64,000 bases of DNA from Phoronis australis (lineage: Eukaryota > Phoronida > Phoronidae). The notes under the pieces were generated by a model that searched no databases, was not told the DNA's origin, and saw only the letters and a program-made list of their open reading frames with translations. A program made the translations under genes and the position numbers. Location: positions 1,593,796 to 1,657,795 of the forward strand of contig NMRA01000029.1 of the NCBI GenBank assembly GCA_002633005.1. The letters run 5' to 3'. Shown piece after piece: positions 54,101 to 61,023 of the stretch (position 1 is its first letter; each line of letters starts with the position of its first letter).

Positions 54101-57100
54101 ACTCTTTACCCTTTCTTCACTCTGTCAAAAACTGCATGCGAATAAAGAAAAATTTTGAGTCATTTCACATCACAAGCCCTACAGATGAGCATAGAAATTT
54201 TGTCCTCTCTTGTATTTTTGACCCTTTCACTCCCAGTGGAAACCAAGCTAGACTAAGAAAAATAATGACAAAAAATGCAAAATCGGCACTTTTCACCCTA
54301 AAACCACCATTTCCCTGCCGATGCTCAACTAAAGCCAACATTAGATTTCGAAAGCAAATTTCCTACCAATTCCAAAAATGTGGTCCAAAATTACTGTCCA
54401 CCAACTAGTTTTTTTGCAAATCTGGCTTGTTTGAGGGCTACCTGAAATCGCTGCCAATTTCTCAGTTGCTACACAGCAATGCACAACTGCAACAGGGGGC
54501 CACCATCTTGAAGAAGAGTGCAACTACAGCCAAGAAAGTGGCCTTTTTTAATTCTCAGCATGTTCACAAATACAAACAAACCAAATTCACTTGGCCTACA
54601 TACAATACCTAACTGAAAAATGCCCCCAAGCCTGGCCTACCCATAGATTTTAATAAATTGGCCGCGGCCGCAGTCTGTTCAGTGCCACCTTAATACGAAC
54701 AGGAAGTTAACTAAGAGCTTGTTACTTGCATCGTAGGTAGTAAGATACTACCTGCCCTCCGTTCAGTAACGCTAGGACCTCGCTAAAAATTAAGACTTCG
54801 CGAGATTACGTGAGATATGGCCGTGTATTTTAAATAAGAACACGTGACTGTGACTAGATTTTAGCTAGGTCCTAGCGTAGGTCCTAGCGTAGGCCCTAGC
54901 GTAGGTCCTAGCGTCTACTCAACGCACGCCTGAAGTGTTGCGTCACCGGCCAGAGACTGTGACCAGCAAGAAGAATCGGGGGTAGAAGAAATTGCCTGCG
55001 AGTGTTGCATCACCAGAGACGGTGACCAGCAAGTACACTGTCGCTATACAGTGTGTGTAGTTCGATTATTCACCAACAGGTCAGACATCCAACAAGTAGA
55101 GAGTCCTAGCTTGGATAGCAGATAAGACATTTGATTATTTTGGTTGATTGATTAAAGTAATCTTTAAAGAGGGCGCTAGCGTATTTACTCTTCTTTGTAG
55201 TCGATTACTTAATTAACAACAGGTTTCACTTGTCTAATTAGGGGTTATCATATATAATAAATTAATTACTGGATTTAATTATTCACTCTCCTTCTACGCA
55301 TTATCTCAAAGCATAGCTACCTTTTAAACAAACCCACCGTCAATCGTCTGACCAATACATACATTCAAAATCACTCTATGACTCAAAAATATCGATAAGA
55401 AGTAATTCAGTTCTTACTTTCTGAGCGCTCTGCTTGAAGGAATGCAATAAGTCATAGACGTTTTAAAAATGAAAATTATACCAAAAACATCCACATTGTG
55501 GTACCTGCAGTGTTCAAAGATAGAAAGTCAAATCGATTCCTATAATTTTCAAAAGATACAATAATGTGGAAAACGTTATTTATTTGATACGTCAAAAGGA
55601 AGCGGACGATGGGTTTTACTCTCAAAGAGCTACTCGAACTTCCCTGATACAATGCTCACTCCGTTTTCTGGGATGCATTTTAATATATTATATTTTGTGT
55701 ATGTCTGACTGAAAAATACCCTTTCTGTCCTAAATCAGGTGAGCTTCAGATAACGTCACGCACGATCACTCAATATCAAGTTAGCGAAGAACTATTGTTT
55801 CAGGTGTGAGCCCGCGAATTGGCCAACGTTCATTAGCAGCATGGCAGCCATTGGAGAGAGTGCACACAGCCAAGCCGTAATGTTGAACAAATTAATGGGT
55901 GTGAAATTCTTTTTTTCAGTTCTGAAAGCCAAGATATCTAAATGAAACTGTCTCTGTCAGAAATACTTAACGCTGTGTACTCGCCCTAGCACGAAGAGTA
56001 TGTATCCGGATAGTCAAGTTCATCTTTTAATCCAAATTAGGAAAGCCCCATGCTGTCGAGCTGGTTGTGTAGCTCAAGTTTCTTGCGACTTTGGCGAGAC
56101 CACATTGTCATTTCACTCAAAACAATTAAGGATCTAGTTCTTAAATTAGGAGCAAATTAGGGGTGTTGCATGAAAAGATACCTCCATATTTTCAGCAATA
56201 TTGAGATTTCTACGTGGACTTCACTCTCAATTTGTATCAAAGCCAAAACTGACTAAGTAAAGGTACTCAAACAGTATAGAAAGGGGCAATCTATTTTTAC
56301 AAGCCAACAATGACGCAATAGATTTAGGGAACTTAACTGAGTTCCTATATATTTGGGACTGTTACATGCAACCGGGCACTGGTGACCTCGTGCGCGTAGA
56401 CGAGCAAAATTGCTGCCATGGAAGTGACTGCCTTAACGACGACGCTGGAATGTTGGATGATATGGAAAAACCGTAAATAAACACGGCAATTCCGTTCAAT
56501 AACTCTATATTTCTCGTCGCAACATATTCAGATGTCATAAATGGGTCTTTCATTCATTTGAGCACCTACTTTAATGTTGAGTTCCCCACTCCGCTGCCTT
56601 ACCAAACGTATTGGTAAATTCTTGGTCATCAAATTAAACTTCTTTTTATGTCCACTCGGTAGAAATATGGTTGGGGTCAAAGGATCGATGCGAGGGCATT
56701 TGGTTTTTGTGGTGACATTTCCTGGATTACAGATGGGGTTGTCGGACGGGTGCACGCACTTGTGGTCATACAGGCACCATTGGCATCCCCATTCTCTCGC
56801 TGTACAAGTTGTGCACCTAAACAGAATAAAAATCTCGATTTTCACGTGATGTCCCAAAAACGTCAGCTTTATTAGCTGAGAAGGCATCGATAACGAAAAT
56901 TTTCGTAAATTTGTGTACAAGGACAGTACATGTAATAATATTGTAATCTTGAATGTACACCAATTATCTCAAAACGTGTCTGTGATTTCAGTTACAGTGG
57001 TGTATTTAGACTTGTTGGCGTCCACGGTAGAAGTAACAGGGACAATCCCGTCATGTTGATTGGCCTCGGTTATGCCCAAAGCCTACCACCGCTACGCGTG

Positions 57101-60100
57101 ATATGAATGACGCTTGTAAAACACGAAGAACTAAAACTTGCAAAACGTCGGAGATTATACGTTCCAGTCACAACACTTACGTCGTTAAAGCTTGACAAGA
57201 GAAAAATGTGAAGTTCTTCGATATGAACAGAATTCCAGTTTCCGAGGAATTAAGCGACAATTGCACTACAGTGCGATCTGAAAAGATAAACCCACTTGGT
57301 AAGGTAAAGTTTGATTAGAAACTGCAATTCTGCGGAGTACATTTTGTAGCACGAGGTAACACCCATATCGGCGTGTGGCATTAACTTTGGTTACATCGAT
57401 TCCGAGACAGTGGAAAATTATCACCTCAGGTGCATGATGTGGTTTATTAGTAACCTCACTAGAACATTACCAAGAAAGTGACGGTGATACATATTGAAGA
57501 CATTGACTGGAGGATGAGTTGGTGGAAAATCCTTCGACAAGATACAGGTATCCATGTCGGGAATTCAATCAACTATTTCTGCTGAGATTTTTACCTTTAA
57601 CTCTCGTGAGATATTTTGTAAGAAAAAATCTGCTGACGGAGCGATGGCTTAGTGTTACACGAATGACGTGCTTGTTGAAAGACCGTCCTGCATCGCCCTT
57701 ACAACAGTTTTCCTGGTCCGAACATTTATTTTCTGAGCTTGTAGTAGCGTTCATTACTAAAAATTGAAGACAGAAGATACACAGGGAATATACCCAAATT
57801 TATCAGAATGGTCAGTATTTTTGGCACCGTTTGCACAAGAAAGTAGTGTCAGACTCACCACTGCCGTGATCAAACAGCTTCGGATGAGGAGTTTCACATC
57901 GAACACCAGATGCCGTCTTGGTCGCCGGAGAGGAGATGTAACCGAACACACATGTGAACGTGTTGTCTTGAGGCAGGTGAGGTATGGTCAAAGATAACTG
58001 TACACAGATAGACAAGCTGAGAAGGTGAGATTAATGATATCTTAATGTAAAATGTATTTAAAAGGTAGAATATCCTGTGCTCTGAAAATGGTAAACAAGG
58101 AAAGTGTGAAGTAAGCAGGTTATGACATTGTTGTTGAATGACGCATTCGTCAGCGGCTCTTGTCAAGCAAACAATTATTCAAATCGATTTACTCTAAGTT
58201 GTACTTACACAATGCATTTTATATTTTGTTGTTGTGTTTGCACGATGCATTTTATATTTTGATGTAGTCTGGTAAGGTCCTTCATCAATCTTCAATGAAG
58301 CCAAAACCAAAAGCGACAAGACGTTAGGAAAGTGAACAGGCCTAACATCTGATTCACCAACATACAAATAAAAATACAGATAGCTTCTTTACATTTTTGC
58401 TTCATTTAACAGGCCATGTGAACTTGATAGAACTCTGTATTCCAGACAATGTATTAGTACAGAGAAAACCGAACTATAGATACTAGACCTGCCCTTCATT
58501 CACTACGGATCCACAGCCCTAGCCCTCACATGGAAGGCTGGAGCAATGGATGGACATCTGCTTGTAAAAACCAATACTCCAAGGGCACCAAAGACTGACA
58601 AGACAACATTTACGTTATTTTATATTACTTTACATCACAGGAAAGCTTACGTTTACTGCTTCAGCATCCATGGAAAGATGGTCAGAAGGTTCTATTTTCG
58701 AAAAAACAATACACTTCCTGGGATCCGCATCATATCTGTACCATTTCTTGGGTACACCAGCCGTTTCACACTCAGAAGATAGGGAGCATCTGGAAATATA
58801 AACATTCAAGCTATCAACCCACGTATCACAATTCTTCTCTTGGAAAGCCGCAATCTTTTCCATTTTTCGGACTTTTAATAAAATGTGTGTATATCCACGC
58901 GTTCAAATTTTGCAATCTGGATTTGCTGCGATTCCCCAAGGTAACGTCAATCTATACCAAACACTTGCTGCAAAGTTATGAATTTTGTTCGCTCCACAAC
59001 AAGAAATAACAAATCGCTAAAATCGCAGAATAAAAAGCATATGACTGAGGCATTCTTTAGGTTCCCATTGCTTTATTTCTACCAATATTCATTCAATGTG
59101 ACCAAAAATTCAGCGCCATTCAACGGTTTTCGCATTTTGTTGGTGCCCCACCACTAACTAAACATCAAAATAGAGATAGCATGTACTAGGCCATAATTTT
59201 TACTATTTACATGTAAAATCCGTCGGATTTTGATTAAAGATTCTGCTACAAACTGTATACCAGGTTAGCTTTCCATAGACCAAGTATGTTGCGTGAAAAG
59301 CAAGGTCACACAAGACCACGACACTTCACACTAGTGAAAGGTCAATATTTAGCGAGAACGGAGTATATGCTGGAGATCTTATTATAGTATTTTGCTTACA
59401 ATTTTTATGTACATGTCGCAAAATGTCGGCTACCGAAATGATTATCAATTAAGCTGTAAGAATATTTGCCGTAAGAGCATGCACTAAATGCTTCGGGACT
59501 ACTGAATGCACTCCGTGTGCACGTTCCATATATGTTGTTAAACTTTCATAAATTGACACTTTTATGTATTCCATTGATCAATTAAAAATAAATCAGTTGA
59601 ATATCTCCACTGCATTGTCACCGCTAGCCCACAGCATCCATAAGCGATATGTTGCCTTCATTTTGCACCATTCAGCTAACGTAAATCCAAATGTAAAGCC
59701 CTTTACTCCCATCAAACCGGTCTCTTAATCATAATTTTATGATGGACACATGTACCAATGATAAAGATACGTGCATCACAAGTTCGTTACTCATTAGAGA
59801 TAAAACCAAAACCGAGGTTGGCGAAATACGGCCATTTATTATGACAAAACGCATTATGAAGAATAAGAAATTATAGGTAAAAAAAAAACATTTATTGTAA
59901 AAAGATTTCATTTCAATTACGAACTCAAGCCACAAACAATGCGTAGCCATTGACTTTTCGATAAGAAGGTTGGCCAACCTTAATAAACTGTGAAGCATTT
60001 TCTTGAGTCGCTGATGGTTTCCATTTTCTCTTGTTGGTAACGGGAAGAGTGATGTGAGACCAATGTTATTAGAGTAAAAGGCCCGATTCGATGCTCGATT

Positions 60101-60443
60101 TTTACTCTGTCAGCTAATCACGGCGAAATGCATGAATTTAAACTTGCTTTTTGGAGCGGACAATTTTAACATGAACCCCAATTGACTTGCAGTGTATGTT
60201 GCAAGGCCGGATTGCTGAAGAGAGTTGAAAGTTAGAAAATTATTTCTTTTTTATAAGCCAATTAAAACTGACAAGGCCTGTCCTAGTAAAAGTTTCGCTA
60301 GTGCCTTGCTATACACTGGGGAAACAGATTGCACGCACTTACTTGTTATGCAGGGTGCACCACCCGCAGTGAGGGTCACTTGCCGCCACGCACTCGGCAC
60401 ATGATGTGAACCTCTTACAGTCGTACGTAGGAATTTTGTGGAG
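24057..60443 (-). CDS. Plexin 2 (PSI1 to C terminus; Sema exons lie beyond the right edge)
   Basis: Plexin semaphorin receptor. 26 exons join in frame to 1354 codons plus stop. Order by residue of this fragment: PSI1 (1-50), IPT1 (50-150), PSI2 (150-195), IPT2 (196-305), PSI3 (306-354), IPT3 (355-439), IPT4 (440-525), IPT5 (526-640), IPT6 (641-730), membrane helix (about 733-755, [19 protein letters not shown]), then the cytoplasmic GAP domain (about 790-1354) interrupted by a Rho-binding region (about 993-1100). GAP landmarks are present: [17 protein letters not shown] (arginine pair) and [20 protein letters not shown] (second arginine), the sites the family needs for Rap/Ras GAP activity. 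The C terminus ends [12 protein letters not shown] and lacks the PDZ-binding end of B-type plexins, so A-type is favoured by inference. All splice sites are GT-AG. The receptor looks intact over the visible part. Confidence 0.95.
24824..24898 (-). CDS. Plexin 2 exon y: near C terminus
   Basis: 25 codons, phase 0 at both ends, acceptor ttatcag, donor gtaatt. It reads [20 protein letters not shown], matching 'A-L-x-E-L/I-F-x-Y-x-x-K-Y'. Without splicing the frame would run 13 more codons to a stop at 24785-24787. Confidence 0.93.
25457..25597 (-). CDS. Plexin 2 exon x: GAP domain
   Basis: 47 codons, phase 0 at both ends, acceptor attacag, donor gtacgt. It reads [20 protein letters not shown], the conserved '[14 protein letters not shown]' block. 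Confidence 0.95.
25896..26043 (-). CDS. Plexin 2 exon w: GAP domain with second arginine motif
   Basis: 148 nt, acceptor attttcag, donor gtatct, phase 0 at its end. It reads [20 protein letters not shown], then [20 protein letters not shown]. The Arg in PLRFWVN is the second catalytic arginine of the family. Confidence 0.96.
26680..27215 (-). repeat. Dispersed repeat family 3, copy 1 (antisense), in plexin 2 intron
   Basis: Read on the minus strand it parallels 54075-54665 from 'acacacatcaatggac' to 'cccccaagcctggcctac', including 'gggctacctgaaatcgc' and 'acaaataaacc'-type blocks. Non-coding. Family not recognised. Confidence 0.75.
27230..27390 (-). CDS. Plexin 2 exon v: GAP domain
   Basis: 161 nt, acceptor tttcgcag, donor gtgagg. 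It reads [18 protein letters not shown], then [20 protein letters not shown] and VYTWKSN, one of the most conserved plexin stretches. Confidence 0.95.
27902..28050 (-). CDS. Plexin 2 exon u: GAP domain
   Basis: 149 nt, acceptor tttctag, donor gtatga, ends in phase 0. It reads [20 protein letters not shown] then [11 protein letters not shown], the conserved 'Y/C-W-H-L-V-K' and 'E-I-x-L-T-R-L-L-S' blocks. Confidence 0.95.
28488..28658 (-). CDS. Plexin 2 exon t: Rho-binding region, second half
   Basis: 171 nt, acceptor tcctacag, donor gtaaca. It reads [20 protein letters not shown], then [17 protein letters not shown]. Splits Glu and Ala codons with its neighbours. Confidence 0.94.
29428..29581 (-). 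CDS. Plexin 2 exon s: Rho-GTPase-binding region
   Basis: 154 nt, acceptor ttcctag, donor gtaaga. It reads [20 protein letters not shown] then [20 protein letters not shown], the ubiquitin-like Rho-binding insert of plexins. Confidence 0.95.
29640..29672. repeat. Low-complexity C-rich and CA tract
   Basis: Runs of C followed by 'cacacaca' in the intron just past plexin 2 exon s. Confidence 0.7.
30043..30189 (-). CDS. Plexin 2 exon r: GAP domain, before Rho-binding region
   Basis: 49 codons, phase 0 at both ends, acceptor ctgtag, donor gtaggt. It reads [20 protein letters not shown] then [14 protein letters not shown], the conserved 'K-G-P-V-D-A-x-T-G-x-A-R-Y-S-L' block. Confidence 0.95.
31056..31379 (-). 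CDS. Plexin 2 exon q: GAP domain with arginine pair
   Basis: 108 codons, the largest exon in this gene fragment; acceptor aattttag, donor gtaagt. Landmarks: [37 protein letters not shown] and [19 protein letters not shown]. The RR in LLLRRTES is the arginine-finger pair essential to plexin GAP activity in the family. Confidence 0.96.
31380..33190. other. Plexin 2 intron, no recognisable content
   Basis: ORFs of up to 96 codons occur on both strands (for example minus 31667-31957) but show no family motif. No repeat was matched. Confidence 0.45.
33191..33327 (-). CDS. Plexin 2 exon p: cytoplasmic, start of GAP domain
   Basis: 137 nt, acceptor ttgcag, donor gtaaat. It reads [20 protein letters not shown], then [18 protein letters not shown], strongly conserved across plexins ('F-A-E-L-Q-T-D'). 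Confidence 0.95.
33790..34021 (-). CDS. Plexin 2 exon o: end of IPT6, transmembrane helix, juxtamembrane coil
   Basis: 232 nt, acceptor tgcacag, donor gtaagg, ends with one base of a split Ala codon. It reads [19 protein letters not shown], then the helix [19 protein letters not shown], a basic stop-transfer RRRSHK, and [18 protein letters not shown], the juxtamembrane coiled segment. Confidence 0.95.
34791..34967 (-). CDS. Plexin 2 exon n: IPT6
   Basis: 59 codons, phase 0 at both ends, acceptor tatttcag, donor gtacga. It reads [20 protein letters not shown], then [20 protein letters not shown] and [10 protein letters not shown], the last IPT before the membrane. Confidence 0.93.
35381..35614 (-). 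CDS. Plexin 2 exon m: end of IPT5, start of IPT6
   Basis: 78 codons, phase 0 at both ends, donor gtaaga. It reads [13 protein letters not shown], then [16 protein letters not shown] and [10 protein letters not shown], with the 'GFIMD-x-V' signature of plexin IPT5. The acceptor (gtcttaaag) is not strong; a start a few codons away is possible. Confidence 0.9.
35841..37324. mobile_element. Third THAP-type DNA transposon, different terminal repeats
   Basis: Perfect 19-bp terminal inverted repeats, CAATAGCGGATTTGCAGCG at 35841-35859 and its reverse complement at 37306-37324. A THAP-type ORF lies just inside the left end. No target duplication could be recognised at the flanks. The ends and THAP sequence differ from the TTAA elements at 9-14 kb, so it is a separate family, possibly P-like. 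No transposase core is visible, so it is probably non-autonomous. Confidence 0.8.
35953..36160 (+). CDS. Truncated THAP-domain ORF in transposon
   Basis: From [20 protein letters not shown] through [20 protein letters not shown] to a stop. The first half of the C2CH finger (CC-x3-C) and the F-x-x-F-P core with W are present. The second Cys and His pair is missing: the sequence goes to GHLVGNT and stops. An open frame extends upstream to 35852, but this ATG precedes the domain as in typical THAP proteins. Remnant or first exon. Confidence 0.65.
37430..37660. repeat. GC-rich block with inverted 'gtaggcgc' motifs
   Basis: 'gtaggcgc' occurs directly near 37462 and 37523 and inverted as 'gcgcctac' twice near 37560-37580. 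Local GC is far above the surrounding intron. Possible small fold-back element; nothing coding. Confidence 0.5.
38157..38253 (-). CDS. Plexin 2 exon l: IPT5 middle
   Basis: 97 nt, acceptor atcacag, donor gtgagt, ends in phase 0. It reads [20 protein letters not shown] and [12 protein letters not shown], matching 'G-G-x-x-I-x-V-x-G-x-x-F-x-x-I-Q-E-P'. It closes the gap between the exons on either side without loss of frame. Confidence 0.93.
38800..39335. repeat. Dispersed repeat family 2, copy 2
   Basis: Same ordered blocks as 4530-4865, separated by two extra stretches (about 38862-38985 and 39075-39225). Either these are insertions in this copy or deletions in the other. Confidence 0.7.
40180..40350 (-). 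CDS. Plexin 2 exon k: end of IPT4, start of IPT5
   Basis: 171 nt, acceptor atttcag, donor gtacgt, ends with GC of a split Ala codon. It reads [18 protein letters not shown], then [20 protein letters not shown], the IPT border pattern 'F-x-x-D-P-x-I-x-x-I-x-P'. Confidence 0.94.
40575..40680. repeat. (TATG)n microsatellite
   Basis: Tandem tatg/tgta units with few interruptions. It lies at the 3' end of the minus-strand LINE remnant and reads ATAC on that strand, as a LINE tail would. Confidence 0.9.
40690..42010 (-). mobile_element. LINE remnant (reverse transcriptase C-terminal half) in plexin 2 intron
   Basis: Minus-strand blocks in order: [18 protein letters not shown] with the YADD box (about 41997-41945); [20 protein letters not shown] then [38 protein letters not shown] with DMGWD (about 41550-41460); [20 protein letters not shown] and [20 protein letters not shown] then DELHF (about 41145-40990). 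Frameshifts and stops separate the blocks. The 5' end is cut by the TATG array. Family not fixed. Confidence 0.85.
42002..43425. repeat. 1.4-kb TATG/TGTA tandem array with higher-order units
   Basis: Almost continuous tatg, tgta and tata units punctuated by recurrent 'gtgcatctatgtatg' blocks, a higher-order repeat of variable spacing. Because the 4-bp unit rarely makes stops, all frames on both strands look open over up to 250 codons (M-Y-V-C and H-I-Y-T proteins). These are not genes. Confidence 0.97.
43783..43925 (-). CDS. Plexin 2 exon j: IPT4, first half
   Basis: 143 nt, starts in phase 0 and ends with GA of a split Glu codon before gtaagt. It reads [20 protein letters not shown], then [11 protein letters not shown] and VSCDILE, a textbook IPT opening. 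The acceptor (acccttgaag) has a weak pyrimidine tract, but both phases fit. Confidence 0.92.
44104..44765 (-). mobile_element. Penelope-like element fragment: GIY-YIG end, inverted arms, assembly gap
   Basis: Left of the gap, the minus strand encodes an ORF end with [15 protein letters not shown] and [20 protein letters not shown] then stop. This matches the C-terminal GIY-YIG endonuclease of Penelope-like retroelements ('R-E-x-x-W-I-x-x-L-x-T-x-x-P-x-G-L-N'). About 155 bp beyond that stop (44113-44276) recur nearly exactly, inverted, at 44605-44765, directly against the gap. Penelope elements often carry such inverted or tandem terminal copies; an assembly artefact at a palindrome is the alternative. 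Confidence 0.75.
44422..44604. other. Assembly gap (183 N)
   Basis: Run of N inside the Penelope-like fragment, with an inverted repeat arm beginning at its right edge. Length may be an estimate. Confidence 0.99.
45310..45416. repeat. Trinucleotide-rich (AAT/AGT) microsatellite
   Basis: Interrupted run of aat, agt and agc triplets. Confidence 0.9.
48143..48397 (-). CDS. Plexin 2 exon i: IPT3
   Basis: 85 codons, phase 0 at both ends, acceptor acccgtag, donor gtaaca. It covers a whole IPT/TIG domain: [20 protein letters not shown], then [19 protein letters not shown] and [10 protein letters not shown]. Confidence 0.94.
49153..49284 (+). pseudogene. MADF-domain N-terminal fragment
   Basis: 43 codons with stop: [20 protein letters not shown], then [18 protein letters not shown]. 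This matches the start of MADF (Myb/SANT-like) DNA-binding domains ('W[28 protein letters not shown]'). The rest of the about 85-residue domain is lost after KVTMFS. It could be a first exon of a PIF/Harbinger-type transposon accessory gene or a decayed copy. It lies antisense in a plexin 2 intron, 200 bp from MITE copy B. Confidence 0.55.
49488..49630 (+). repeat. MITE-like inverted-repeat element, copy B
   Basis: Bounded by cgttcagtaacg at the left and cgttactgaacg, its exact complement, at the right. The interior has 'gacttcgcgagattacgcga' and 'gaacacgtgact'. The best-preserved ends of the three copies. Confidence 0.8.
50702..50847 (-). CDS. Plexin 2 exon h: PSI3
   Basis: 146 nt, acceptor tttgcag, donor gtgaga, ends in phase 0. 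It reads [17 protein letters not shown], then [14 protein letters not shown], a PSI domain in which the usual CGWC is CAW-x-x-x-C. Confidence 0.93.
50939..51052. repeat. Trinucleotide-rich (ATT/ACT) microsatellite
   Basis: Interrupted run of att, act and atc triplets. Confidence 0.9.
51483..51570 (-). CDS. Plexin 2 exon g: end of IPT2
   Basis: 88 nt, 29 codons plus one base, acceptor tttcag, donor gtgagt. It contains [14 protein letters not shown], the strand pair ('V-W-N-G-x-F-x-I-D-N') that precedes PSI3 in plexins. Confidence 0.94.
52427..52531 (-). CDS. Plexin 2 exon f: IPT2
   Basis: 35 codons, phase 0 at both ends, acceptor ttttgtag, donor gtaatt. It reads [20 protein letters not shown] and [13 protein letters not shown], with the two cysteines of the IPT2 strands. 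Confidence 0.92.
52532..54074. other. Plexin 2 intron (between exons e and f), no recognisable content
   Basis: No exon, repeat or RNA gene identified. A minus-strand frame at 52674-53003 (109 codons) has no family motif. Confidence 0.4.
54075..54665 (+). repeat. Dispersed repeat family 3, copy 2
   Basis: Matches the complement of 26680-27215 over its length. A 140-codon open frame across its left part (53986-54408) is not conserved in the other copy and is not considered a gene. Confidence 0.75.
54760..54926 (+). repeat. MITE-like inverted-repeat element, copy C, with 12-bp tandem units
   Basis: The left end gttcagtaacgctaggacc matches copy B. Near the right end a 12-bp unit 'taggtcctagcg' is repeated about four times (54868-54914), with one unit reading 'taggccctagcg'. 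Confidence 0.8.
54938..55035. repeat. Two tandem copies of a roughly 60-bp unit
   Basis: 'gtgttgcgtcacc...agagactgtgaccagcaag' followed by 'gtgttgcatcacc...agagacggtgaccagcaag'. Directly follows MITE copy C. Confidence 0.7.
55036..56569. other. Plexin 2 intron remainder, no recognisable content
   Basis: AT-rich sequence without recognised motif on either strand. Confidence 0.4.
56570..56816 (-). CDS. Plexin 2 exon e: PSI2 and start of IPT2
   Basis: 247 nt, acceptor tgtttag, donor gtaggt, ends in phase 0. The PSI2 core is [20 protein letters not shown], then the '[20 protein letters not shown]' link and FNLMTKNLP, which opens IPT2. Confidence 0.95.
57181..57277 (-). CDS. Plexin 2 exon d: end of IPT1, start of PSI2
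   Basis: 97 nt; enters with two bases completing an Asp codon and ends with AC of a split Thr codon before gtaagt. It reads [20 protein letters not shown] then [12 protein letters not shown], the final IPT1 strands and first PSI2 cysteine. The phases fit both neighbours exactly. Confidence 0.92.
57859..57997 (-). CDS. Plexin 2 exon c: IPT1
   Basis: 139 nt, 46 codons plus one base, donor gtgagt. It reads [19 protein letters not shown] and [15 protein letters not shown]. Confidence 0.94.
58651..58789 (-). CDS. Plexin 2 exon b: end of PSI1, start of IPT1
   Basis: 139 nt, acceptor tttccag, donor gtaagc. It reads [20 protein letters not shown], then CIVFSKIEP. Identical length and phase to plexin 1 exon 5. 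Confidence 0.95.
60343..60443 (-). CDS. Plexin 2 exon a: PSI1, first part
   Basis: 101 nt, begins in phase 0 after acceptor attgcag and ends with AA of a split Lys codon before gtaagt. It reads [12 protein letters not shown] and [12 protein letters not shown]. 24 of 34 residues (counting the split Lys) equal the plexin 1 counterpart by hand count. Confidence 0.95.
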
Positions 60444-61023
60444 CTGCAATGAATAACCGTTAGATGAATAAACAAGCAATAGAGTGTGAGAGGTAGACTG
60501 ACACTGCTCTTAGTTTAATATGTTTAATCTTATTGTTCTGTTTGTGTACTAGCAGATAACACTTGATTGATATGACCCATGAGATCAAGACAGTGATGCT
60601 GTAAATTGTTTGCAAAGAAGGGAACATTAGAGAAGATTCTAGTATGTTAGTAATTAATGTAATCTGGGACATTCTAGAGTCTAATATATGTTTGTAGAAT
60701 GAGTTCCAAAATGTGTTTGAATTAGGGGAAAGTTCAACAACATTGTAAGATACTATGAATATTCGGGCACATTCTGAAATTGGAAAAATATTATGATGAT
60801 GGAGAAAGTGGCGTCGGAATTTTTCGAAATAAAGTCCACAAAACTGAAATGCCGACTCGTTGCTTAGGCTTTTTACAGGCCCACTGCAACAGACACAGTA
60901 ATTTAATAACACTACTCATACTCAGCAAGCTTACAAGCCTGAAGAATTTCGCAAGTTTTTTTAATGATTCTCTTAGTTACGACCGATTTCACTGAAGCTG
61001 CCTTAATTCCAAAACATTCTTTT

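Noticed and set aside
53986-54408. 140-codon plus-strand frame
   Set aside because: Lies largely within dispersed repeat family 3; the other copy does not keep the frame open.
57569-57754. Minus-strand open stretch between plexin 2 exons c and d with a plausible acceptor
   Set aside because: No donor gives the phase needed by the next exon. The exon at 57181-57277 fits both phases and the plexin family.
60460-60912. 150-codon minus-strand frame just upstream of the PSI1 exon
   Set aside because: No plexin or transposon motif recognised; composition is that of AT-rich intron. It is not the missing Sema exon. Kept open as a possible transposon remnant only.
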